A stretch of DNA of 12,179 nt from JBGPFS01 sp041483455 (GTDB lineage: Bacteria > Chloroflexota > Limnocylindria > Limnocylindrales > CSP1-4): assembly GCA_041483455.1 (NCBI GenBank), contig JBGPFS010000056.1:1-12179 (forward strand), written 5' to 3'. The position numbers were made by a program, and so were the translations under genes. Below, one piece after another: positions 6,010-12,179 of the stretch (its first letter is position 1; every line of letters begins with the position of its first letter). The notes under the pieces are model-generated. The model saw only the letters and a program-made list of their open reading frames with translations, was not told the DNA's origin and did not search any database.

Positions 6010-6474
6010 ATGATCGGGGCGATCTTGGTGAGGATCGGCAATCGGCGGGGGTGGAAGGCAGTCAATCGCCGCGATCTGGAGTACTTCGAGCCCTACGTTT
6101 CGGAGGGGATCGTCTACGACGTGGCAGGCCCGCCACCGTTCGGCGGCCGGTTCGTCGGGAAGCTAGCGTGGCGAGAAGCGAACCAGCGATGGATGGACGC
6201 GCTGGCATCGTTCGAGTTCCGGGTCATTCACGAGGCCCTGACGCACCCCTTCGCGCTCGGCTTCTCGAATACCGTCCTGACCGAGTACGAGCTCCTCGAG
6301 ACGACCCCGGATGGTCGGACGTTCCGGACACGGGGCATCGATGTGTCCGAGATCAGGCGGGGCAAGGTCGTTGCCGAGCGCAACTACCTGTTCGATCTGG
6401 AGGCCGAGGCGGCGATCCACCGGCCGGCGCCCCTCGTCGGCGCTGCCGTAGGTGCTGGTCCCCAAACGGCATAG
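6010..6474 (+). CDS. SnoaL-like / NTF2-fold protein
   Basis: A 154-residue soluble protein. RIGNRRGWKAVNRRDLEYFE followed by YVSEGIVYDVAG and FGGRFVGKLAWREANQRWMD is the typical opening of SnoaL-like NTF2-fold proteins (helix, a conserved N-R-R-D-L turn, then the strand carrying the cargo or active-site pocket). The strands EYELLETTPDGRTFRTRGID and VSEIRRGKVVAERNYLFDL complete the fold. Such proteins are either small enzymes (isomerases, hydrolases) or binding modules, and the sequence does not decide which. The ATG at 6010 has GGGAGG 7 bases upstream. The last 20 residues look disordered. It diverges from the ABC exporter operon, stands alone on its strand, and converges on the psuG-like gene. 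Confidence 0.85.
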   Translation: MIGAILVRIGNRRGWKAVNRRDLEYFEPYVSEGIVYDVAGPPPFGGRFVGKLAWREANQRWMDALASFEFRVIHEALTHPFALGFSNTVLTEYELLETTPDGRTFRTRGIDVSEIRRGKVVAERNYLFDLEAEAAIHRPAPLVGAAVGAGPQTA

Positions 6475-6475
6475 C

Positions 6476-6518
6476 CGGCCCGGGAAGGATGCGGCCGGTG
6501 CCGGTGAGCCCCGGGCCG
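6476..6518. terminator. possible bidirectional transcription end hairpin between converging genes
   Basis: A perfect 9-bp inverted repeat, CGGCCCGGG (6476-6484) and CCCGGGCCG (6510-6518), flanks a 25-base loop immediately after the stop of the NTF2-like gene and before the stop of the converging glycosidase gene. A second 7-bp pair (GCGCCGG 6518-6524 with CCGGCGC 6539-6545) overlaps the glycosidase stop. No T-run follows on either strand, so a factor-independent terminator is not demonstrated. Confidence 0.4.
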
Positions 6519-6532
6519 CGCCGGCGGCCGCC

Positions 6533-7525
6533 TCAGCCCCGGCGCACCGGGACCGCGGCCAGGGTGGCGAGCGCTGCGGCAAGACGGCCGGCGACCCGGG
6601 CGTCGTTCTCGATGAGGGCGGTGTTCGCGCGCACGGATGCGCCGCCGGTCAGGACCCCGATCCGGGCGAGGAGCCACGGGGTGAGCGCGGGCCCGGCGAT
6701 CCCGGCCGCCTCCGCTTCGACCACGGCTCGCTCCACCGCGGCACGGGCGGCTCCTTCGGAGAGGGCGGCCCCGGCCGGCGGTGGGACGCACACGAGGATC
6801 CCGCCCCCGAGTCCGATCTCGAGGTGGGTCGCGACCAGGGTCGCGGCCGCCGCCTCGTCCGGTACGGACGACGGCGACGCCACGCCCGACGAGCGAGCGT
6901 AGAACCCCGGCACCTCGCGCTGGCCGATCGTCACGACCGGGACGCCCTGCGTCTCGAGGTACTCCAGGGTGAGCCGCAGGTCGAGGATCGCCTTCGGTCC
7001 GGCACACACGACGGCGACCGGGGTCCGGCCCAGCTCCTCGAGGTCCGACGAGATGTCGAGGGTCGGCGCCGGGCCGGCGCCCACGCCGGCGTCACCGGGA
7101 CCGCCGGGACCGCCGAGCGCCCCGCGATGGACGCCCCCGATCCCACCGGTGGCGAAGACGCGGATCCCGGCCGCGTCCGCGGCGATCATCGTGGCGCTCA
7201 CGGTCGTCGCGGCCCAGCCGCCTCCGGCCAGCGCGGCGGCGAGGTTCGGGCGGGCCGCCTTGAGCACGCTGCCCGCCGGCGCCGAGCCGAGCGCCTCGAG
7301 CTCCGCGGCCCCCAGCCCGACCAGGAGCCGGCCACCGCGGATCGCGATCGTGGCCGGGACGGAGCCGCTCTCGCGGACCGCGGCCTCGGAAGCCAGGGCC
7401 ACGGCCACGTTCTGCGGGAACGGCAGCCCGTGGCTGATGAGCGTCGATTCGAGCGCCACGACCGGCCGGCCCGCGGCCAGGGCGTCGGCGATCTCGGGCG
7501 CGATGATGAGTCGTTCGGTGCGCAT
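6533..7525 (-). CDS. psuG: pseudouridine-5'-phosphate glycosidase
   Basis: Breaks pseudouridine 5'-phosphate into uracil and ribose 5-phosphate by cleaving the C-C glycosidic bond (reversible, metal-dependent, cytosolic). The 330 residues follow the family throughout: VVALESTLISHGLPFPQN (Glu26), SVLKAARPNL (Lys89, the position of the Schiff-base Lys), TTVSATMIAADAAGIRVFAT and GGIGGVHRG, LDISSDLEELGRTPVAVVC (Asp157, Asp161), CAGPKAILDL (Lys178), TLEYLETQGVPVVTIG, and LTGGASVRANTALIENDA (Asn301). All catalytic positions known in E. coli PsuG seem kept. It carries an extra Gly/Ala/Pro-rich stretch of about 16 residues (roughly 137-155) between GGVHRG and the DIS motif. The start at 7525 fits the family's N-terminus, though its ribosome site is weak. 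It lies 53 bases downstream of a PfkB-type kinase, the expected partner. Confidence 0.95.
   Translation of the reverse strand: MRTERLIIAPEIADALAAGRPVVALESTLISHGLPFPQNVAVALASEAAVRESGSVPATIAIRGGRLLVGLGAAELEALGSAPAGSVLKAARPNLAAALAGGGWAATTVSATMIAADAAGIRVFATGGIGGVHRGALGGPGGPGDAGVGAGPAPTLDISSDLEELGRTPVAVVCAGPKAILDLRLTLEYLETQGVPVVTIGQREVPGFYARSSGVASPSSVPDEAAAATLVATHLEIGLGGGILVCVPPPAGAALSEGAARAAVERAVVEAEAAGIAGPALTPWLLARIGVLTGGASVRANTALIENDARVAGRLAAALATLAAVPVRRG
7095..7115. repeat. 9-bp tandem repeat inside psuG
   Basis: The unit ccgggaccg is repeated 2.3 times and encodes the GGPGGPG part of the extra loop in the glycosidase. It suggests that the loop grew by replication slippage. Confidence 0.6.
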
Positions 7526-7578
7526 CGCCGGAAGACTACTCCGCGCCGCCCGGCTGCCCGCCGTCAGGCGCTGGGCCG

Positions 7579-8520
7579 TCAGCCGACCATCAGCTCGCGT
7601 CGGGGCCTGACGAGGTGACGGACCGCGGTCCGGTGGCCGACGAGAGCCGCCCGACGAAGACCGACCGCCAGCGGCCGACCGGCAGCGCCGGCCTCGAGCC
7701 AGGCGACGAGGAAGCCCGCGTCGAAGGCATCGCCGGCCCCGGTGGTGTCGGCGGTCGCGATCGGTCGGGTGGCGACGTCGAACCGAAGGGGCTCGTCGCC
7801 GTTCCGGGCGAGGATCGTGGCGCCCTTCGCCCCTCGCTTCACGACGACGATCGGGGCCAGCTCGAGCGCGCGGCCGGAAGTCCGTCCGCCCGGCCCGACG
7901 AGGGCGTGGAGCTCCGGCGCGGTGGCCAGGACGAGGTCCGGGCGGAGATCGTCGAGGAGGGCCCGGGCCTCCGCGCGGCCGCCGGCGAGGAGGGGGCCGA
8001 CCGAAGACAGATCGACGCTGAGCCGGGCGCCCGCCTCACGGGCCAGTCGCGCCGCCGCCCGACTGGCGACGCCGAGCGGCTGCCCGAGCAACGAGTAGGC
8101 GGGCAGGTGCAGCACGTCGACCCCGGCGAACCAGCTCGCCCGCAGGTCCGCCGGCGTGAGGGCATCGGCCGCCCCCCGGTCGGCGACGAACGACCGCTCG
8201 CCACCCGGCGCGACGAGGACGCCGATCCGGCCGGTCCGCATCCGGGGGATCCGGGCCGCCCGGACCACGACCCGATCGGCCCTGAGCTCCTCGACGAGGG
8301 CCCGGCCGCTCGCATCGCGGCCGACGGAGCAGATGAGCTGCGTCCGCGCCCCGAGGCGCCCGAGCCAGCGGGCCGTGTTCGCCGCGGAACCACCCTGCCG
8401 GAGCTGGACCGCGCCCGGGACGTCGGACCCGCTGCGCAGCTTCGTGGCGGGGGCCAGGACGACGTCGACGACGAGGTCGCCGAGGACGACGATCCGGGCG
8501 GCGGGCTGGGTCGAAGGCAC
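7579..8520 (-). CDS. PfkB-family carbohydrate kinase, probably pseudouridine kinase
   Basis: A ribokinase/PfkB-fold kinase of 313 residues. It begins IVVLGDLVVDVVL, has the N-terminal PfkB signature QGGSAANTARWLGRLG (42-57) that contacts the sugar, the lid region RTGRIGVLVAPGGERSFVAD (96-114), and the C-terminal signature ATADTTGAGDAFDAGFLVAW (255-274) with the anion hole and catalytic Asp264. Its position directly upstream of psuG suggests it phosphorylates pseudouridine at the 5' position (PsuK role), but the PfkB family is broad and sequence alone does not fix the substrate; ribokinase or another nucleoside kinase is possible. The GTG at 8520 is chosen because the fold starts 9 residues later; the open frame extends back to an ATG at 8592 that would add 24 low-complexity residues. 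No good ribosome site precedes the GTG, but a -10-like TATCCT lies 6 bases upstream. Confidence 0.85.
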   Translation of the reverse strand: MPSTQPAARIVVLGDLVVDVVLAPATKLRSGSDVPGAVQLRQGGSAANTARWLGRLGARTQLICSVGRDASGRALVEELRADRVVVRAARIPRMRTGRIGVLVAPGGERSFVADRGAADALTPADLRASWFAGVDVLHLPAYSLLGQPLGVASRAAARLAREAGARLSVDLSSVGPLLAGGRAEARALLDDLRPDLVLATAPELHALVGPGGRTSGRALELAPIVVVKRGAKGATILARNGDEPLRFDVATRPIATADTTGAGDAFDAGFLVAWLEAGAAGRPLAVGLRRAALVGHRTAVRHLVRPRRELMVG

Positions 8521-8526
8521 CTGCCG

Positions 8527-8532
8527 AGGATA
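8527..8532 (-). promoter_or_regulatory. possible -10 box for a leaderless kinase-glycosidase transcript
   Basis: On the minus strand TATCCT (4/6 match to TATAAT) ends 6 bases before the GTG at 8520, so transcription would begin at or next to the start codon. No convincing -35 box is seen. Leaderless mRNAs are common in high-GC bacteria, and this gene lacks a ribosome site. Confidence 0.3.
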
Positions 8533-8614
8533 GCCCGCCTCGGGGCCGCGCCGCCGGGCTGGAGCCGAACGGCCCACCGGCCGCCGCCGCATCCGTCCCG
8601 CGTCGCCCTCGCAC

Positions 8615-8620
8615 TACAAT
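8615..8620 (+). promoter_or_regulatory. possible -10 box for the transketolase operon
   Basis: TACAAT (5/6 match to TATAAT) stands out as an A/T-rich island in a very GC-rich 180-base divergent intergenic region. It would start transcription near 8627, about 74 bases before the transketolase ATG. No good -35 match lies 16-18 bases upstream. Confidence 0.4.
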
Positions 8621-8700
8621 CGCCCCAGGCCCGCGCGCCGACGGCGCCGCCGGCGGCACCCGCCACCACCTCCCGGACCGCAGGAGCACGCACGATCCGC

Positions 8701-10803
8701 ATGACGACCTCCGCGGACGAGCTGGACCGGCTCGCCATCGCCACCATCCGGACGCTCGCCATCGACGGCGTCCAGAAGGCGAACTCGGGGCACCCGGGCG
8801 CGCCGATGGGGATGGCCCCGTTCGCCTACACGCTCTGGACCCGGTTCCTCCGGCACGCCCCGACCCGGCCCGACTGGCCCGATCGCGACCGGTTCGTCCT
8901 GTCCGCCGGCCATGCGTCGATGCTCCTCTACGCCCTCCTCCACCTGACCGGCTACGACGTCTCGATGGCCGACCTCCAGTCGTTCCGGCAATGGGGCTCG
9001 CGGACGCCGGGTCACCCCGAGTACGGCCTCACCCCCGGGGTCAGCGCCACCACGGGCCCGCTCGGCCAGGGCCTGGCGAACGCGGTCGGGATGGCCATCG
9101 CCGAGCGCCGGCTCGGCCACGAGTTCAACCGGCCCGCTGCCGAGATCGTCGATCACCGGACCTATGCCATCTGCTCCGACGGCGACATGCAGGAAGGGAT
9201 CGCCTCGGAGGCGGCCTCGCTGGCCGGCCACCTCATGCTCGGCAAGCTCCTCGTGCTCTACGACGACAACGGCATCCAGCTCGACGGGCCGACCGCGATG
9301 GCCTTCAGCGAGGACGTGCTGAAGCGGTTCGACGCCTACGGCTGGGACACCCGGCGGGTCGACGACGGGAACGACGTCGCGGAGATCGCGGCCGCCATCT
9401 CCGCGGCCCAGGCGGACGGCCGACCGAGCCTGATCGCCGTGCGGACCCACATCGGCTTCGGCAGCCCGAACAAGCAGGACAGCCACAAGGCCCACGGCGC
9501 GCCGCTCGGGCCGGACGAGGTCCGGCTCACGAAGATCGCCTACGGCTGGGATCCCGATGCGCAGTTCCTGGTCCCGGATGCCGCGCTCGACGCCTTCCGC
9601 GCCGCGATCCCCGCCGGGGAGGCCCTGGCCGAGGCCTGGGACGAGCGCTTCGAGCGCTACGCCGAGGCCTATCCGGGCGAGGCCGCGGAGTTCCGCCGCC
9701 GGTTGGCCGGCGACCTGGCCCCCGGCTGGGACGCGAGCCTCCACGTCTACCCGGTCGGCGAGGACGTGGCGACCCGGCAGGCGAGCCAGGCCGCCATCGG
9801 GGCGCTGGCGGAAGCGGTCCCGGAGCTGTTCGGCGGCGCGGCGGACCTGTCCGAGTCGAACCTGACCGACATCGGGGGGGCCGGCGGGGGAGCCGGCGAC
9901 TACTCCGCCGACGAGGCCGGCCGGAACCTCCGGTTCGGCGTTCGCGAGCACGCCATGGGCGCCATCGCGAACGGGATCGCCTGCCATGGCGGCTTCCGGC
10001 CCTACGCGGGCACCTTCCTGACCTTCAGCGACTACATGCGCGGCTCGGTCCGCCTGGCGGCGCTCGCCGGGCTGCCGGTCACCTACGTGTGGACCCACGA
10101 TTCGGTCGGGCTCGGGGAGGACGGGCCCACCCACCAGCCGGTCGAGCACTTCGCCGCGCTCCGGGCGATCCCGAACCTGTGGCTGGTCCGGCCGGGCGAC
10201 GCGAACGAGACGACTGCCGCCTGGGGGCTCGCGCTCGAGCGGCGCGACGGACCGGTCGCGCTGGCCCTGACCCGCCAGAAGCTGACGACCCAGCCGGAGA
10301 CGGCCGCCGCGGCCCGCGAGGGTGTCCGCCGGGGCGGCTACGTCCTGCGCGAATCGAGCGGCGGGCCAGCCGGGATCGACCTCCTCGTCATCGCGACCGG
10401 GTCGGAGCTTGGCCTGGCGCTGGCTGCCCGCGACCGGCTGGAGGCCGACGGCATCCGGACCCGGGTCGTCTCTCTCCCCTGCTGGGAGGCCTTCGAGTTC
10501 CAGCCCGCGGCTTACCGCGAGTCGGTCCTGCCGCCGGCCGCCCGACGGCGGCTGACGATCGAGGCCGGCGTCTCGCTGGGCTGGGACCGCTGGGCCGGTG
10601 GCGAAGGGGCGATCCTCGCGATCGACCATTTCGGCGCCTCGGCGCCCGCGCCGACGATCTTCGAGCGGTTCGGCTTCACGCCCGACCGGGTCGCCGAGGT
10701 CGGTCGGAGGGTCGTCCGGGACGGCCTCCGCGGCCGGGTGCCCACGCTCGATCCCGGCCACCAGCCGCGCGGCCTCCGGCTGCCGGCCGGCCTGGATCGC
10801 TGA
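8701..10803 (+). CDS. tkt: transketolase
   Basis: A thiamine-diphosphate enzyme of the non-oxidative pentose phosphate pathway that moves two-carbon units between xylulose 5-phosphate and ribose 5-phosphate or erythrose 4-phosphate. At 700 residues it is slightly longer than the usual 660-680. The N-terminal domain shows VQKANSGHPGAPMGMAP (His31), FVLSAGHASMLLYALL (His71), the TPP/metal motif SDGDMQEG to YDDN (159-190) and KAHGAPLG (His265). The pyrimidine domain has FGVREHAMGAIANG (catalytic Glu416), WTHDSVGLGEDGPTHQPVEH (His478) and LALTRQKL (Arg525). The C-terminal domain follows. The ATG at 8701 fits the family's N-terminus; the nearest ribosome-site-like AGGAG is 14 bases upstream, which is too far to be ideal. 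A glycine-rich patch (about 392-399) interrupts the SNLTDIGG region. It heads an operon with rpiB 13 bases downstream. Confidence 0.97.
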   Translation: MTTSADELDRLAIATIRTLAIDGVQKANSGHPGAPMGMAPFAYTLWTRFLRHAPTRPDWPDRDRFVLSAGHASMLLYALLHLTGYDVSMADLQSFRQWGSRTPGHPEYGLTPGVSATTGPLGQGLANAVGMAIAERRLGHEFNRPAAEIVDHRTYAICSDGDMQEGIASEAASLAGHLMLGKLLVLYDDNGIQLDGPTAMAFSEDVLKRFDAYGWDTRRVDDGNDVAEIAAAISAAQADGRPSLIAVRTHIGFGSPNKQDSHKAHGAPLGPDEVRLTKIAYGWDPDAQFLVPDAALDAFRAAIPAGEALAEAWDERFERYAEAYPGEAAEFRRRLAGDLAPGWDASLHVYPVGEDVATRQASQAAIGALAEAVPELFGGAADLSESNLTDIGGAGGGAGDYSADEAGRNLRFGVREHAMGAIANGIACHGGFRPYAGTFLTFSDYMRGSVRLAALAGLPVTYVWTHDSVGLGEDGPTHQPVEHFAALRAIPNLWLVRPGDANETTAAWGLALERRDGPVALALTRQKLTTQPETAAAAREGVRRGGYVLRESSGGPAGIDLLVIATGSELGLALAARDRLEADGIRTRVVSLPCWEAFEFQPAAYRESVLPPAARRRLTIEAGVSLGWDRWAGGEGAILAIDHFGASAPAPTIFERFGFTPDRVAEVGRRVVRDGLRGRVPTLDPGHQPRGLRLPAGLDR

Positions 10804-10816
10804 GCGGGCCGGACCG

Positions 10817-11293
10817 ATGCGGATCGCCGTCGCGGCCGATCACGGCGGGGCCGAGCTCAAGGCGGAGCTCATCGCGAGGCTGCGAGCCGTCCGCCCGGAT
10901 CACGACTACATCGATCTCGGCGGCGACGGCTCCGACCCGACGGACGACTACCCGGACTTCTCCAGGCGGATCGGCCTGGCTGTCCGCGACCGCGCGGCGG
11001 ATCGCGGGATCCTCATCTGCGGCTCGGGCGTCGGGGCCTCGGTCGCCGCGTCGAAGATCCGCGGGGTCCGGGCCGCCGTCTGCCACGACACGTACTCGGC
11101 ACACCAGGGCGTCGAGCACGACGACCTCAACGTCCTCTGCCTCGGCGGACGGATCGTGGGGATCGAGCTCGCCGTCGAGCTTGCCCGGGCGTTCCTCGAC
11201 GCCCGCTTCAGCGGCGAGGAGCGCCACCGGCGCCGCCTCGCCAAGGTCCTCGAGATCGAGGCCGAGGAGACCGGACCGGGAGATCCACCATGA
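10817..11293 (+). CDS. rpiB: ribose-5-phosphate isomerase B
   Basis: Interconverts ribose 5-phosphate and ribulose 5-phosphate (RpiB/LacAB family). The 158 residues show the family order: RIAVAADHGGAELK (phosphate/substrate site near His9), YIDLGGDGSDPTDDYPDF, ILICGSGVGASVAASKI with the catalytic Cys68, AAVCHDTYSAHQGVEHDDLN (His90, His101) and VLCLGGRIVGIELAVELARA. Length is usual. HDDLN replaces the more common HNDAN, a mild change. The ATG at 10817 follows the transketolase stop by 13 bases and has only a weak ribosome site (GGAC), so translation may continue from transketolase. Its stop overlaps the next start (ATGA). Together with transketolase it converts ribose 5-phosphate to other sugar phosphates. 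Confidence 0.96.
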   Translation: MRIAVAADHGGAELKAELIARLRAVRPDHDYIDLGGDGSDPTDDYPDFSRRIGLAVRDRAADRGILICGSGVGASVAASKIRGVRAAVCHDTYSAHQGVEHDDLNVLCLGGRIVGIELAVELARAFLDARFSGEERHRRRLAKVLEIEAEETGPGDPP

Positions 11294-12179
11294 CCGACCT
11301 GCGAACCGGTGACGCCGGACTGACGATCGACCTGCCCGAGGCCGCCCACCGCTCGCTCGTCGAGGCGACCATGGCGCGGGCCGGCGACGAACGCTGGGCC
11401 GAGCGCATCTTCGAGCGCGACACGACGCTCTGGTCGGACGATCCGGCGACCGGCGCCGCGATCGCCGAGCGGCTCGGGTGGCTCGACATCCCGGCCCACT
11501 TCACCGAGCAGATCCCGGCCCTCGAAGCCTTCGGCGACGGGATCGTCGCGGCGGGCTTCACGACCGCGGTCGTGGCCGGGATGGGCGGCAGCTCGCTCGC
11601 CCCCGAGGTCCTCGTCCGGACCTTCGGCACGACCGAGGGCTGGCTCGACCTGCGGGTGCTCGATTCGACCGACCCCGAGGCGGTGGCCGCGGCGGTCGAC
11701 GACCTCGACCCGCTCGCGACGCTGTTCATCGTGGCCTCGAAGTCGGGGACCACCACCGAGTCGCTCGCCTTCCAGGCGGACGCCTGGGCGCGGATCCAGG
11801 CCTCGCTCGACCGGCGCGGCGCGCACGAGGAATCGCCCGGCCTGCTGATCGCCGCGATCACCGACCCGGGCAAGAGTCTCGAGGCGATCCCGCACAGCCG
11901 CGATCTCCGGGAGGTCTTCCTCAACCCGCCGGACTTCGGCGGGCGGTACTCCGCGCTGAGCTACGTGGGCCTCGTGCCGGCGAGCCTCATCGGGCTCGAC
12001 CTCGACGCCCTGCTGGCGTCCGCGTCCGTGATGCTCGCGCTCTGCCGCGAGCCGCGCCCGAGCGCCAACCCCGGGCTCCGGCTCGGGGCCGCCATCGGGG
12101 CGCTCGGCCGGGCAGGCCGCGACAAGCTCACCTTCATCGCGGATCCGGAGATCGCCAGCTTCGGGTCGTGGGCCGAGCA
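11290..12179 (+). CDS. pgi: glucose-6-phosphate isomerase, 3' end beyond the right edge
   Basis: Interconverts glucose 6-phosphate and fructose 6-phosphate, joining the pentose phosphate pathway and glycolysis. The first 296 residues are visible. The SIS-fold motifs VVAGMGGSSLAPEVL (about 94-108), LFIVASKSGTTTESL (145-159) and FGGRYSALSYVGLVPASLIG (216-235) are intact. The N-terminal stretch WAERIFERDTTLWSDDP and IAERLGWLDIPAHF resembles the isomerase half of bifunctional transaldolase/phosphoglucose isomerase proteins more than E. coli Pgi, yet no transaldolase domain precedes it. The ATG at 11290 overlaps the rpiB stop by four bases and has GGGAG 7 bases upstream, so the start is secure. 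The C-terminal catalytic part is not in the window. Confidence 0.92.
   Translation, partial: MTDLRTGDAGLTIDLPEAAHRSLVEATMARAGDERWAERIFERDTTLWSDDPATGAAIAERLGWLDIPAHFTEQIPALEAFGDGIVAAGFTTAVVAGMGGSSLAPEVLVRTFGTTEGWLDLRVLDSTDPEAVAAAVDDLDPLATLFIVASKSGTTTESLAFQADAWARIQASLDRRGAHEESPGLLIAAITDPGKSLEAIPHSRDLREVFLNPPDFGGRYSALSYVGLVPASLIGLDLDALLASASVMLALCREPRPSANPGLRLGAAIGALGRAGRDKLTFIADPEIASFGSWAE

Noticed and set aside
3867..6065. Minus-strand open frame running through the ATPase region in another frame and into permease A
   Set aside because: Only its last 294 codons (from the ATG at 4751) make sense as protein; upstream it is an out-of-frame reading of the ATPase gene, so it is not a fusion protein.
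7615..8700. Upstream in-frame extension of transketolase back to 7615
   Set aside because: It would run antisense through the PfkB kinase gene, and transketolase homology begins right after the ATG at 8701.
8614..10761. Long minus-strand frame (715 codons) opposite transketolase
   Set aside because: Low-complexity Arg/Asp/Gly/Val composition mirroring the codon pattern of the sense gene; no support as a gene.
8991..11312. Long plus-strand frame overlapping transketolase and rpiB
   Set aside because: It is the shifted reading of the transketolase gene: Arg/Gly/Pro-rich, with no motif, while the true frame contains every transketolase signature.
1..12179. CRISPR arrays, tRNA or rRNA genes, insertion sequences, phage or toxin-antitoxin genes
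   Set aside because: Scanned for by eye on both strands; no regular repeats, transposase motifs or RNA gene signatures were found, and nearly all the sequence is accounted for by metabolic and transport genes.

Overview
The window is GC-rich (roughly 70% by eye) bacterial chromosomal DNA, densely packed with housekeeping and metabolic genes. I see no mobile elements, CRISPR arrays, rRNA or tRNA. The codon use, frequent GTG starts, four-base ATGA overlaps and the mix of genes suggest a high-GC soil or freshwater lineage. A Chloroflexota member (Limnocylindria/Ellin6529-like) is my best guess, with Actinomycetota as the alternative; this is inference, because no marker gene is present.

Layout. 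Positions 1-5860 are all read leftwards (minus strand). From its promoter near 5900 the first block runs: ABC ATPase (5860-4748), ABC-2 permease A (4751-3867), ABC-2 permease B (3870-2938), an unrecognised 172-aa protein with an internal duplication (2914-2396), a 51-aa single-pass membrane protein with an acidic tail (2378-2223), and a MtnX-like HAD phosphatase (2121-1270). CTP synthase pyrG (1146 to beyond the left edge) follows with its own promoter. An NTF2/SnoaL-like gene (6010-6474, plus strand) diverges from the ABC operon.

Positions 6533-8520 (minus) hold a PfkB-family kinase followed by pseudouridine-5'-phosphate glycosidase. The likely pathway is pseudouridine to pseudouridine 5'-phosphate to uracil plus ribose 5-phosphate. 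Divergent from this pair, 8701-12179 (plus) carries transketolase, ribose-5-phosphate isomerase B and a glucose-6-phosphate isomerase cut by the right edge. These enzymes would take up ribose 5-phosphate and lead it towards glycolysis, so the two divergent blocks make a coherent nucleoside-to-central-carbon module.

No intergenic gap exceeds 180 bases. The least understood part is the tail of the ABC operon: the duplicated 172-aa protein and the small membrane protein, tightly linked to an exporter of unknown cargo. This is mostly an ordinary genomic region with a few unusual details, and I do not see strong evidence for a wholly new system.
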